Shown here in pieces: positions 50,675-58,554 of a stretch of 64,000 nucleotides of DNA. The DNA lies in NCBI GenBank assembly GCA_900543825.1, contig UQSR01000001.1, positions 1 through 64,000 on the forward strand, given 5' to 3'. Under the pieces are notes generated by a model. It saw nothing but the letters and a program-made list of their open reading frames with translations, was not told the DNA's origin and ran no database searches. Origin of the DNA: an uncultured Mycoplasmatota bacterium (GTDB taxonomy: Bacteria; Bacillota_I; Bacilli_A; RF39; UBA660). A program made the position numbers and the translations under genes. Within the stretch, counting starts at the first letter, position 1. Each line of letters opens with the position of its first letter.

Positions 50675-52424
50675 CGGTTTCATCTTTTTCATTATCTTTG
50701 GAAGTAGTTTCATCTTTATCAGTTCCCGATGTTTGGTTATCTTTTTCATCTTTATTTTTATCTATAGTTTCATCTTTTTTGTTGTCTTTGGAAGTAGTTT
50801 CATCTTTATCAGTTCCTGATGTTTGATTATCTTTTTCTTCTACTTTTGTAGTGTTGTCTTTTTCTGTTTTTGTACTGTCTTCTTTTGTTTTATTATCATC
50901 TTTTTTAGTACTTGTAGTTGTATCTTTCTTTGTTTCTTCTTTAGTAGTTTGAGGATTTATTTGGTTTGGATATTTAACATTTCCAACTGTGTTATTATAT
51001 GATGACTCTAATGTTATACCATTGTTTACATCATCTATTAGTTTTTTTGCTTCTTTTATACTATCTTCATTTGGAATTGTTACATATAATTTTTGTGTGC
51101 TATATGAATATGTATAATCCATACTACCTGTTCCCGTTAGTGATGTGCTAGTTATATTCCATCCACCAGGGTTTTCTAATTCTTTTTGAATTAATTTAGT
51201 TATATCTGTTTCTGATAAACTTGTTTGGAATGAATCTTTTACACTACTTAATATTTTTGAATATTTATATATTAATTCTTTACTTGTTACTTTTCTTATA
51301 ATGGCTTCTATTACTGCTTCTTGGTTTTTACCACGATCATTATCGCCTTCTGGAAGACTTTTTCTTTCTCTAGAAAAAGCTAAAGCTTGTTTACCATTCA
51401 TATGGTTGTAGCCTTTATAGAATTGGTAATTATCTATATATGATGTAAATGAATATTTGGAATAAACATCTACGCCATCTATACTATCTATTAGTTTTTC
51501 TAGTGTTGTAAAGTTAACTCGTAAATAATAGTTTATATCAATGTCTAGTAACTCTTCAATTGTACTAATAGACATATTTACTCCATAATTACCAGCATGT
51601 GTTAATTTATCTTTATATCCAGTTGTTCCTGATAATTGAACATAGTAGTCTCTTGGTATTGATGTTAATAATATTTGTTTTGTTTTTGGATTTACTGTTA
51701 CTAGTATATTTACGTCACTTCTAGATACTGTAGCTATATCACCATATACGTCAATACCACTTATATAGATTGTAAATGGGTCTTTAGTTACATCAACGGT
51801 TTTATTTTTTTCTGTTATGACACTTCTTATTGTTATTTTGTATAATATTTGGTATTGACTTACATCTTCTTCTTCGGATTTTATATTATAATAATTTTCT
51901 TCTATTAAAATGGATGATAGTGTTTTTTTATCTAAGTCATTAAATAATTTAGTATAATCTGTGTATTCTTTTTTTTCTGTTTTTACTTTTTTATCTAATT
52001 TTTCGATTGCTTTGTTTATGTTTGTTAAGTCATTTTTTATATATCCTAAATCTTTATTTTCGATATCTTTTATATCTTTATAATTGTTTTCTTTTAATGT
52101 TAAAACTAAATATGTTTCTTCGCTATAATGAATTTTGGAAAAACTATTAAAGAAATTTAATGTTATTCCTAAATAGTAGGTTATTATAAGATATATTATT
52201 ATAAATAGGGCAGAAAAGATGTAACCAATCTTTTTATTCTTTTTAATTAATATTAAGTTTATTGTATATAGTAATATAACTAATACTAATGATATGATAA
52301 AATATAGTGTTGGTAATATATTACATAGTTTTAGAAACACTAAAAATGTTAATGTTATTATGGTAAATATTATTAAATATATATTTTTAAATTTATTGTT
52401 ATTTTTTCTTTCTCTTTTTTTCAT
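50655..52424 (-). CDS. LytR-CpsA-Psr (LCP) family protein
   Basis: 589 residues. Three N-terminal membrane helices (within about 12-95), an accessory extracellular region, and the LCP catalytic domain (about 205-360: YISGIDVYGDIATVSRSDVNILVTV, PRDYYVQL, GVNMSISTIEELLDIDINYYLRV, FSRERKSLPEGDNDRGKNQ). LCP enzymes attach teichoic acids or capsule polymers to peptidoglycan. The C-terminal 120 residues are a Thr/Lys/Asp low-complexity tail with a duplicated 30-residue unit. ATG 52424 is chosen from GGAGGAG just upstream. Confidence 0.92.
   Translation of the reverse strand: MKKRERKNNNKFKNIYLIIFTIITLTFLVFLKLCNILPTLYFIISLVLVILLYTINLILIKKNKKIGYIFSALFIIIYLIITYYLGITLNFFNSFSKIHYSEETYLVLTLKENNYKDIKDIENKDLGYIKNDLTNINKAIEKLDKKVKTEKKEYTDYTKLFNDLDKKTLSSILIEENYYNIKSEEEDVSQYQILYKITIRSVITEKNKTVDVTKDPFTIYISGIDVYGDIATVSRSDVNILVTVNPKTKQILLTSIPRDYYVQLSGTTGYKDKLTHAGNYGVNMSISTIEELLDIDINYYLRVNFTTLEKLIDSIDGVDVYSKYSFTSYIDNYQFYKGYNHMNGKQALAFSRERKSLPEGDNDRGKNQEAVIEAIIRKVTSKELIYKYSKILSSVKDSFQTSLSETDITKLIQKELENPGGWNITSTSLTGTGSMDYTYSYSTQKLYVTIPNEDSIKEAKKLIDDVNNGITLESSYNNTVGNVKYPNQINPQTTKEETKKDTTTSTKKDDNKTKEDSTKTEKDNTTKVEEKDNQTSGTDKDETTSKDNKKDETIDKNKDEKDNQTSGTDKDETTSKDNEKDETEKANNP
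50676..50840 (-). repeat. Tandem 90-bp repeat in LCP tail
   Basis: Two copies (50676-50750 and 50766-50840) with a 90-bp period and only a few mismatches; both encode DNQTSGTDKDETTSKDN-type sequence. A source of length variation in the surface tail. Confidence 0.8.
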
Positions 52425-52493
52425 TATACTCCTCCAAAATAATAATAACACATTTATATTTAGATAGTAAATATAAATATTATTGATTTGATT

Positions 52494-53033
52494 TTATTTG
52501 ACATTATATTTACGATAGAGTTTTTTACTTTTCGTTTTTAATTTTTCAAAGTCATTATTGACATTATAATATTTTAGTAGTTCAGATTGTATGTCTAAGG
52601 CTATTTTGTATCTATAATCTTCTTTGTTTTTACTTTCAAGTATCTTTGTATCTAAATATTGTATGTATCTTTCTAGTGTAGGACTAGGATTTTCTTTTAA
52701 ATATATTTTTTCCATTAACATTGGTAATATTTCACAATCATCTTTTAATGTATATTTTTTATTAAGATTATTGTAGGCTAGTAATCCATGAGTGTACTCA
52801 TGAATATTTGTAACGATTGTTATTTCATCTTTGATAAATGGAACATATAATATTATTTTATTTAACCTTTGACGTTTATCAAATGTATAGTATGTTCCTA
52901 CTAATGGTCTTTGATCTGTATCTAGATAGTCGAACATTATAGAGTTTTCTCTTAAATATGTAAAGATTTCTTCATCATATAGTTTGTGTTCTTTGAAAAA
53001 ATTTATAAATTTTATATATGAATTATTTGGCAT
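52494..53033 (-). CDS. Putative HExxH metalloprotein of unknown family
   Basis: 179 residues, soluble. HEYTH at 78-82 (VTNIHEYTHGLL) is a zincin-type motif, preceded by a strand (RLNKIILYVPF) as in metallopeptidases; a Glu about 20 residues later (CEILPMLMEKIYL) could be the third ligand. The rest is helical and Lys-rich. No signal peptide, so probably cytoplasmic. No named family recognised. AAGGAGGTA before the ATG. It lies between the LCP gene and the YugP-like peptidase. Confidence 0.65.
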   Translation of the reverse strand: MPNNSYIKFINFFKEHKLYDEEIFTYLRENSIMFDYLDTDQRPLVGTYYTFDKRQRLNKIILYVPFIKDEITIVTNIHEYTHGLLAYNNLNKKYTLKDDCEILPMLMEKIYLKENPSPTLERYIQYLDTKILESKNKEDYRYKIALDIQSELLKYYNVNNDFEKLKTKSKKLYRKYNVK

Positions 53034-53073
53034 AGTACCTCCTTTAAAGTTATTTTACCATAAAAAAAGAAAA

Positions 53074-53103
53074 AATGATAGCAGCCTAACGATCTCTATC
53101 ATT
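53074..53103 (-). terminator. Terminator at the end of the YugP-like gene
   Basis: AATGATAG (53074-53081) / CTATCATT (53096-53103); minus-strand U-rich tail (complement of AAAAAAAGAAAAA). The stem overlaps the last codons. Confidence 0.65.
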
Positions 53104-53766
53104 AAATATTAGGGCGTATCTTAGTATTTCAAGTAATGTACTAAGTACACTAGCTACGTATGTAAATGCCGCTGCGATGAGCATATTTTTAGCAGAGCTC
53201 TTTTCTTCTTCATCTATGAGATTAAGTCTTTCTAATTCTTTTATTGCTCTATGCGAAGCATTGAATTCTACGGGTAGTGTTATTAATTGAAATACTAGCA
53301 TACTTAATAGTAATACGATTCCTACTTCTATTAGTGTATATGAGAATATTATTCCTATTACGATGGCTAAATATCCTATTCTTGTACATATATTAACAAA
53401 TGGTACTAGGGCACTTCTTATACGCATAGGTGTATATTTCGTCTTATCTTGAATAGCATGTCCACATTCATGTGCTGCTACGGCGGCACCGGCAATACTT
53501 GAACCATGATATATATCTGTAGATAATTTTATTACTTTCCTTTGTGGATCATAATGATCTGTTAGATTTCCTCTTGTTTCAAGAATCATAATATTATCTA
53601 AATTGTTGCTATCTAGAATTTTTCTAGCCACATCATATCCTGACAAATCTTTATTGTTTAATATTTTTTTGTATTTGCTGTAAGCTAGTGATATGAATAT
53701 TTGCGACAATGTAGTTATTAATATTGATATGAATATTATTAAATAATTTAATGTTATATCTTCCAT
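53086..53766 (-). CDS. YugP-like zinc metallopeptidase
   Basis: 226 residues of the Zn_peptidase_2 family: N-terminal helix, DHYDPQRKVIKLS, AAHECGHAIQ (HECGH at 99-103) and LPVEFNASHRAIKEL, with further membrane helices around 125-165 and near the C-terminus. A membrane-embedded protease-like protein of unknown substrate, widespread in Firmicutes. GGAGAG before the ATG. Confidence 0.88.
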   Translation of the reverse strand: MEDITLNYLIIFISILITTLSQIFISLAYSKYKKILNNKDLSGYDVARKILDSNNLDNIMILETRGNLTDHYDPQRKVIKLSTDIYHGSSIAGAAVAAHECGHAIQDKTKYTPMRIRSALVPFVNICTRIGYLAIVIGIIFSYTLIEVGIVLLLSMLVFQLITLPVEFNASHRAIKELERLNLIDEEEKSSAKNMLIAAAFTYVASVLSTLLEILRYALIFNDRDR

Positions 53767-53829
53767 TTTTCTCTCCTTTGCGCTTTAATTATACATTTTA
53801 ATTATGGTAAAAATATGTAATTTATATAT

Positions 53830-54498
53830 TTATTTGAAAATATTAAATGGATATCTATTTGGTATATCTAGTGAAAATGTTAGTTTTTCTTTGGTAGTGG
53901 GATGGATAAAACTTATACTTTTGGCAAATAGTGCTATATTTATATTATTAGGATTTTTTCCATATTTTGAATCTCCTAATAACGGGTGATTTCTACTAGA
54001 AAATTGTACTCTTATTTGATGTGGACGACCTGTTATTAAATTTATTTCTATTAATGATAGGTTGTCTTTTGTTTTAAGTACTTTATATTCTAAAGCTGAG
54101 TATTTGCCTTTTTCTTTTGTTGTTACATTACTTATATTTGTTTTATTATTTTTAATTAAATAATCTTCTAATTTACCTTGATTTGGAAGTGTTCCTGTTA
54201 TTACTGCTATATAGGTTTTATGAAAGGTGTTTTCTCTTATTTGATTACTTAGTCTGGATGCTGCTTTGGATGTTTTTGTGAATACCATTATGCCTCCTAC
54301 TGGTCTGTCTAATCTATGTACTAGGCCTATATATGCTTCGTTTGGTTTATTTTCTTTTATTTTGCGATAATTTTTTAAAATGGTAATCATATCTAGGTCT
54401 TTACTTGAATCTTCTTGAACTGGAATGTTTACTGGTTTTTCTACTACTAAAAGATGGTTATCTTCGTATATTATATTAATTTTTGGTAATTTTTCCAT
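53830..54498 (-). CDS. RluA-family pseudouridine synthase
   Basis: About 222 residues. HRLDRPVGG holds the catalytic Asp64; IIYEDNHLLVVEKP and LITGRPHQIRVQ are standard RluA motifs. There is no N-terminal S4 domain. It modifies uridines in rRNA or tRNA; the target is not predictable. ATG 54498 is preferred over an ATG nine bases earlier; both lie inside the end of the upstream methyltransferase gene, so translation is coupled. Confidence 0.9.
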   Translation of the reverse strand: MEKLPKINIIYEDNHLLVVEKPVNIPVQEDSSKDLDMITILKNYRKIKENKPNEAYIGLVHRLDRPVGGIMVFTKTSKAASRLSNQIRENTFHKTYIAVITGTLPNQGKLEDYLIKNNKTNISNVTTKEKGKYSALEYKVLKTKDNLSLIEINLITGRPHQIRVQFSSRNHPLLGDSKYGKNPNNINIALFAKSISFIHPTTKEKLTFSLDIPNRYPFNIFK

Positions 54499-55336
54499 AG
54501 ATACCACATGGTAATATTAAATTATTTTCGGTTATTGGTAGACAGTTTTCACCAGTTTCTATTTTTTGATTAGGAAATTTTAATTTTAATATATTTTCTA
54601 ATGATATATGACTTATTCCGGTTGTGTAACTACTTATTAGTAGGAATGAATAATCTTTATCTAATACGTCTTTTACTTTATCTAATAGTTTTGTAAAATC
54701 GTTTTCGAATTTCCAGACTTCTTTGTTTGGCCCTCTACCATAACTTGGTGGATCCATAATTATTCCTTGATAAGTATGTCCTCTTCTTTTTTCTCTTTCT
54801 AAGAATTTTATTGCATCATCGGCAATAAATCTTATTGTTTTATCTTCTAAGTGGCATAATTTCATATTTTCTTTTGCCCATTCATTGATACTTTTTGATG
54901 CATCAACATGTACTACTTCTGTAGCTCCAGCATTTGCTGCTGCCATAGTGGCACATCCAGTGTAAGCAAATAGATTTAGAATATGCATTTCTTCATGATC
55001 TTTTAAATATTCTTTTACTTTGAAGTCTATATAATCCCAATTTGCCGCTTGTTCTGGAAAAATGCCTGTATGTTTGAAGTTGGTAGGGGATACTTTGAAT
55101 GTTAAATTATTATATCTTACTGTCCAGTACTCTGGTAACTTTTTTTTGTATTCCCAATAGCCGCCACCTTCATTGCTACGATGATAATATCCATCATAAT
55201 TATTCCAAACATCTTTTTTCTCCCATATTATTTGTGGATCTGGTCTATTAAGAATTATGTTTCCCCAGCGTTCTAATTTTTCTCCGTTACCGGTTTTTAA
55301 GCATTCATAGTCTATCCATTTATTACTTATATTCAT
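54476..55336 (-). CDS. Class I SAM-dependent methyltransferase (RlmI/RlmK-like)
   Basis: About 286 residues. ILNLFAYTGCATMAAANAGA is the SAM-binding motif, VDASKSINEWAKEN motif II, and IIMDPPSYGRG the catalytic loop, as in the RlmI/RlmK group of rRNA methyltransferases. It lacks an N-terminal PUA domain, so the substrate is uncertain. ATG 55336 follows GAGGTG. It overlaps the pseudouridine synthase gene by about 20 bases, consistent with an RNA-modification pair. Confidence 0.85.
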   Translation of the reverse strand: MNISNKWIDYECLKTGNGEKLERWGNIILNRPDPQIIWEKKDVWNNYDGYYHRSNEGGGYWEYKKKLPEYWTVRYNNLTFKVSPTNFKHTGIFPEQAANWDYIDFKVKEYLKDHEEMHILNLFAYTGCATMAAANAGATEVVHVDASKSINEWAKENMKLCHLEDKTIRFIADDAIKFLEREKRRGHTYQGIIMDPPSYGRGPNKEVWKFENDFTKLLDKVKDVLDKDYSFLLISSYTTGISHISLENILKLKFPNQKIETGENCLPITENNLILPCGIYGKITKN

Positions 55337-55386
55337 TTTCACACCTCACATAGATTATATCATTTCTAAATTAAGAAGTAAATGAA

Positions 55387-55406
55387 AAAGAGGTTAATTC
55401 CTCTTT
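55387..55406 (-). terminator. Terminator of hsp20
   Basis: AAAGAGG (55387-55393) / CCTCTTT (55400-55406); read on the minus strand it ends in U-rich sequence. Confidence 0.65.
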
Positions 55407-55411
55407 GATGA

Positions 55412-55795
55412 TTATTTTATAATAATGTTTTGACTTTCTTTATGGGGAAGTTCTTCTTTGGGAAATGATATTGTTAGAATACCATTTTGATAATTGGCTT
55501 TTATATCACTTTCTTTTTTTTCTCCTATATAAAAACTTCTTTTTACTTCTCCATATAATCTTTCTCTTCTAATATAGTTATCCGCTTTAAATTCGATATT
55601 TTTTATTGCTCTTATGGTTATATATCCATTTTCATAATTTATTGTTATTTCATCTTTGGTTAATCCTGGTAAATCTATTTCCATTATGTATTCTTTTTTT
55701 TCTTCACGAATATCTGTTTTCATAAATTCTCTTTCTTTTAATATTGGGGAATCTATTAAAGTGAAATAATCATTTAAATAATATTTTGGTAACAT
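55412..55795 (-). CDS. Small heat shock protein (Hsp20/alpha-crystallin)
   Basis: 127 residues. Alpha-crystallin domain over about 25-118 with MEIDLPGLTKDEITINYENGYITI and NGILTISFPKEE, followed by a short tail ending in NIIIK (I-x-I type motif). ATP-independent chaperone that holds unfolded proteins. A Met-poor start MLPKYYL follows AAAGGAATG. No CIRCE element is visible upstream. Confidence 0.93.
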   Translation of the reverse strand: MLPKYYLNDYFTLIDSPILKEREFMKTDIREEKKEYIMEIDLPGLTKDEITINYENGYITIRAIKNIEFKADNYIRRERLYGEVKRSFYIGEKKESDIKANYQNGILTISFPKEELPHKESQNIIIK

Positions 55796-55847
55796 AATAT
55801 AATCATTCCTTTCTATTATATTATGTTTATATGAATATTATTTTATA

Positions 55848-56204
55848 CTAATTTTCTATAATTAAATTACTATTACCTAATGGTAAATATAATGCTGCTC
55901 CTATTAATATAAAGAAGGTTGCTAATGTTAATAGTCCTTCCTGCTTTTTTTCTTCTTCTGTAGTGGCGTTTTGATAGGAATAGTATGCATTTAGGAAAAA
56001 GTAAATGGCTATAATAAGGTTTAATCTTCTATTATAATAATATATTTTATTAGCGGTAGTATTATTAATACTTTCTATGTTTAAGGCACTTTTTTTCTTT
56101 TCGTTAATTAGATAGAATGATACTCCTGCTTTAATAGCGGCTAAAAAGAAAAAAATGATATCAATATTTATTTCTTTTAATAGTTTTTCATTTGTATTTT
56201 TCAT
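55848..56204 (-). CDS. Small membrane protein, unknown function
   Basis: 118 residues, with hydrophobic helices around 12-30, 60-78 and 90-110 and a polar linker (SYQNATTEEEKKQEG). No family recognised. No strong ribosome-binding site upstream. It follows the XRE regulator gene on the same strand after a terminator-like hairpin. Confidence 0.55.
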   Translation of the reverse strand: MKNTNEKLLKEINIDIIFFFLAAIKAGVSFYLINEKKKSALNIESINNTTANKIYYYNRRLNLIIAIYFFLNAYYSYQNATTEEEKKQEGLLTLATFFILIGAALYLPLGNSNLIIEN

Positions 56205-56222
56205 ATTAAATTATATAAAAAA

Positions 56223-56251
56223 AGAATGATAAATATCATTAATATCATTCT
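56223..56251 (-). terminator. Terminator of the XRE regulator gene
   Basis: AGAATGATA (56223-56231) / TATCATTCT (56243-56251); minus-strand U-run (complement of AAAAAAA) follows. Confidence 0.7.
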
Positions 56252-56588
56252 ATTTTGTTTTTGTGTTAACTTTTACATATTCTTCTTTCATGACAGTTAT
56301 TATTCTTACTATGAAGTCTAAATCTTTTTCGTGTAAATATTTGCAATTGTTAACAATATATTTTACTTTTTCTGAAATATCTTGATTATCGTTATTTATG
56401 TCTAGTAGTGAGTTTAAATCAATATTGAATATTATTGCTATTTGTTTAAGTATTCCAGCGGTTGGTTCAGATTTTCCTGTTTCTACTCTAGATAGATAAT
56501 TTCTGTTTATTTTTAACATTGCTGCTAGTTCTTCTTGTGAAACACCTTTACTTTTTCTAAGTGATTTTATTTTTTCGCCTAACTTCAT
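56250..56588 (-). CDS. XRE-family transcriptional regulator
   Basis: About 112 residues: N-terminal helix-turn-helix (LGEKIKSLRKSKGVSQEELAAMLKINRNYLSRVETGKSEPT) and a short helical C-terminal part. A small DNA-binding regulator of the Cro/CI type; targets unknown. ATG 56588 is chosen because GGAGGT lies just upstream. Transcribed away from gatCAB across a 230-base gap. Confidence 0.88.
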   Translation of the reverse strand: MKLGEKIKSLRKSKGVSQEELAAMLKINRNYLSRVETGKSEPTAGILKQIAIIFNIDLNSLLDINNDNQDISEKVKYIVNNCKYLHEKDLDFIVRIITVMKEEYVKVNTKTK

Positions 56589-56767
56589 TATTACCTCCAA
56601 CAATTATTTTTATTATAATAAATTATTTTATATTTGAAATATGATGATAATATTATTACCAAAATTGATTTAATTATTATCTAATATTGGCTTTTTTGCT
56701 GATAAAAATATATTTTTCTGGTATTTTTGTTAGTTACTATTTATTGAATATAAATTAATTATATTAC

Positions 56768-56796
56768 TTGTTTTTCTTTTATAAAATTGCTATAAT
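56768..56796 (+). promoter_or_regulatory. Promoter of gatCAB
   Basis: TTGTTT (56768-56773), 17-bp spacer, TGC-TATAAT (-10 at 56791-56796). Confidence 0.75.
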
Positions 56797-56821
56797 ATTA
56801 ATGATTTAGAAGGAGGTCTTT

Positions 56822-57118
56822 ATGATTACAAGAGATAATTTAGAACTTTATGCTAAAAAGCTTATGTTTGAAATGAATGATGATGAGTATAAGACTTTGG
56901 AAAATGAGTTTGATGTTATATTGAAACAAATGGATTTGATTGGTAAAATAGAGGACATTGATGATGTTAGTCCAATGACTTTTCCTTTTGATTTAGAGCT
57001 TGATGACAGTTATTTAAGAGATGATTCTTATGATAATGAAATTTGTTTTGATGATATGAAAATTAATGTTAAAGAATATGAGGGTAACAGGGTTAAGGTT
57101 CCTAAGGTGGTGGAATAA
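56822..57118 (+). CDS. gatC: Glutamyl-tRNA(Gln) amidotransferase subunit C
   Basis: 98 residues: ITRDNLELYAKKLMFEMNDDEYKTLENEFDVIL, then a late SPMTFPF segment and the C-terminal VKVPKVV, as in GatC. It stabilises the GatCAB complex, which converts Glu-tRNA(Gln) to Gln-tRNA(Gln). AGAAGGAGG before the ATG. One-base overlap with gatA. Confidence 0.93.
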   Translation: MITRDNLELYAKKLMFEMNDDEYKTLENEFDVILKQMDLIGKIEDIDDVSPMTFPFDLELDDSYLRDDSYDNEICFDDMKINVKEYEGNRVKVPKVVE

Positions 57119-58554
57119 TGACAGAAAAATTTATTGATGATATTAGAAATGGTTTGGATAGTGGTAAAGTAACAAGTGATAAATTATTTGAGGAAGCTGT
57201 AAATAAAGCTTATAAATATCAAGATGTATATAATTCTTTTGTTACTATTATGGATAAAAAAGATGAGGTTTGTAGTAATAGTATATTAAGTGGTATTCCT
57301 TATGCTCTTAAGGATAATATTTCTACTAAGGGGATACTTACTACAGCTTCTTCTAATATTCTTAAAGATTATATTCCTTTATATGATGCTACTATATATA
57401 AAAAGTTAAAAAATTCTGGGGCAGTGTTAATGGGAAAAACTGTTCTTGATGAACTTGCTATGGGTGGAACTGGTACTACTGGTCATACTGGTATTGTTAG
57501 AAATCCTTGGAATAAAGATAGAATGATAGGGGGGAGCTCTGCTGGTAGTGCTGCTAGTGTTGCTCTTGGCATTGTTCCTTTTGCTATTGGTAGTGATACT
57601 GGTGATTCTATTAGAAAACCTGCTGCTTATGGTGGGGTAGTTGGATATAAGCCTACTTATGGTAGAATATCTAGATATGGTTTATTTTCTTTTGCTTCTA
57701 GTTTGGATCATGTTGGGGTATTTGCTAGAAGTGTTAAGGATGTAAGTTATGTTATGGATGTTGTAAAAGGTCATGATGATAAGGATATGACTAGTTTACC
57801 AGATGAAGATGTTTCTTATGCTTCTGAACTTGATAATGATGTTAGTGGTAAGAAATTATTTTATATTAAAGAAGCCATTGAAATAGATAATGGTAATAAT
57901 GAACTCAAGGAAATTATTAGTAACTTTAAGAGTGTTCTTGAGAAATGTAAGGAACTTGGAATGATAGTGGAAGAGGTTAGTTTTGATAAAGAATTGCTTG
58001 AAGCTATATATCCGGTTTATAATGTTATTTCTTGCGCTGAAGCTACTTCGAATAATTCTAATTTAACTGGTATTCCTTTTGGTAATAGAGTTGATGGTAA
58101 AAATGTTAATGATATTATGATGAATACTAGAACTAGTGGTTTTTCTGAACTTATTAAGAGAAGATTTGTTATTGGTAGTTATGTACTTCAAAAAGAGAAT
58201 CAAGAAAGGTTATTTTTAAATGCTTGTAGAGTTAGAAGACTTATTGTTAATAGAATGAACGAACTATTTGAAAAGTATGATGGTCTTATTATGCCTACTA
58301 GTGGAAATATTGCTCCTTTGTTTGATGCTGCTAGTGATAAATTGTCAGATGAATATTTGATTTTAGGTAATCATCTTGTTATTGGTAATTTTGGGGGATT
58401 TCCTAGTATATCTATTCCTAGTGGCTTTGTTAATGATATGCCAGTTAGTGTTAATATTACTGGTAGGGCTAAAGAGGATAGCTTAGTACTTAATATGGCA
58501 AATAAGATAGAGAGTTTGCTTGATTGTAAAGGTATGGTGGCTAAATATGAGTAA
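57118..58554 (+). CDS. gatA: Glutamyl-tRNA(Gln) amidotransferase subunit A
   Basis: 478 residues, an amidase-signature enzyme that releases ammonia from glutamine. The catalytic triad aligns by spacing: Lys65 (PYALKDNIS), Ser140 (GGSSAGS) and Ser164 (SDTGDS). Residue 163 is Asp where the family normally has Gly (TGGS), an unusual change beside the nucleophile. Everything else is standard, including GVVGYKPTYGRISRYG. Overlaps gatC and gatB. Confidence 0.95.
   Translation: MTEKFIDDIRNGLDSGKVTSDKLFEEAVNKAYKYQDVYNSFVTIMDKKDEVCSNSILSGIPYALKDNISTKGILTTASSNILKDYIPLYDATIYKKLKNSGAVLMGKTVLDELAMGGTGTTGHTGIVRNPWNKDRMIGGSSAGSAASVALGIVPFAIGSDTGDSIRKPAAYGGVVGYKPTYGRISRYGLFSFASSLDHVGVFARSVKDVSYVMDVVKGHDDKDMTSLPDEDVSYASELDNDVSGKKLFYIKEAIEIDNGNNELKEIISNFKSVLEKCKELGMIVEEVSFDKELLEAIYPVYNVISCAEATSNNSNLTGIPFGNRVDGKNVNDIMMNTRTSGFSELIKRRFVIGSYVLQKENQERLFLNACRVRRLIVNRMNELFEKYDGLIMPTSGNIAPLFDAASDKLSDEYLILGNHLVIGNFGGFPSISIPSGFVNDMPVSVNITGRAKEDSLVLNMANKIESLLDCKGMVAKYE

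Noticed and set aside
55796..55860. CIRCE (HrcA) operator upstream of hsp20
   Set aside because: No TTAGCACTC-N9-GAGTGCTAA type repeat is present.
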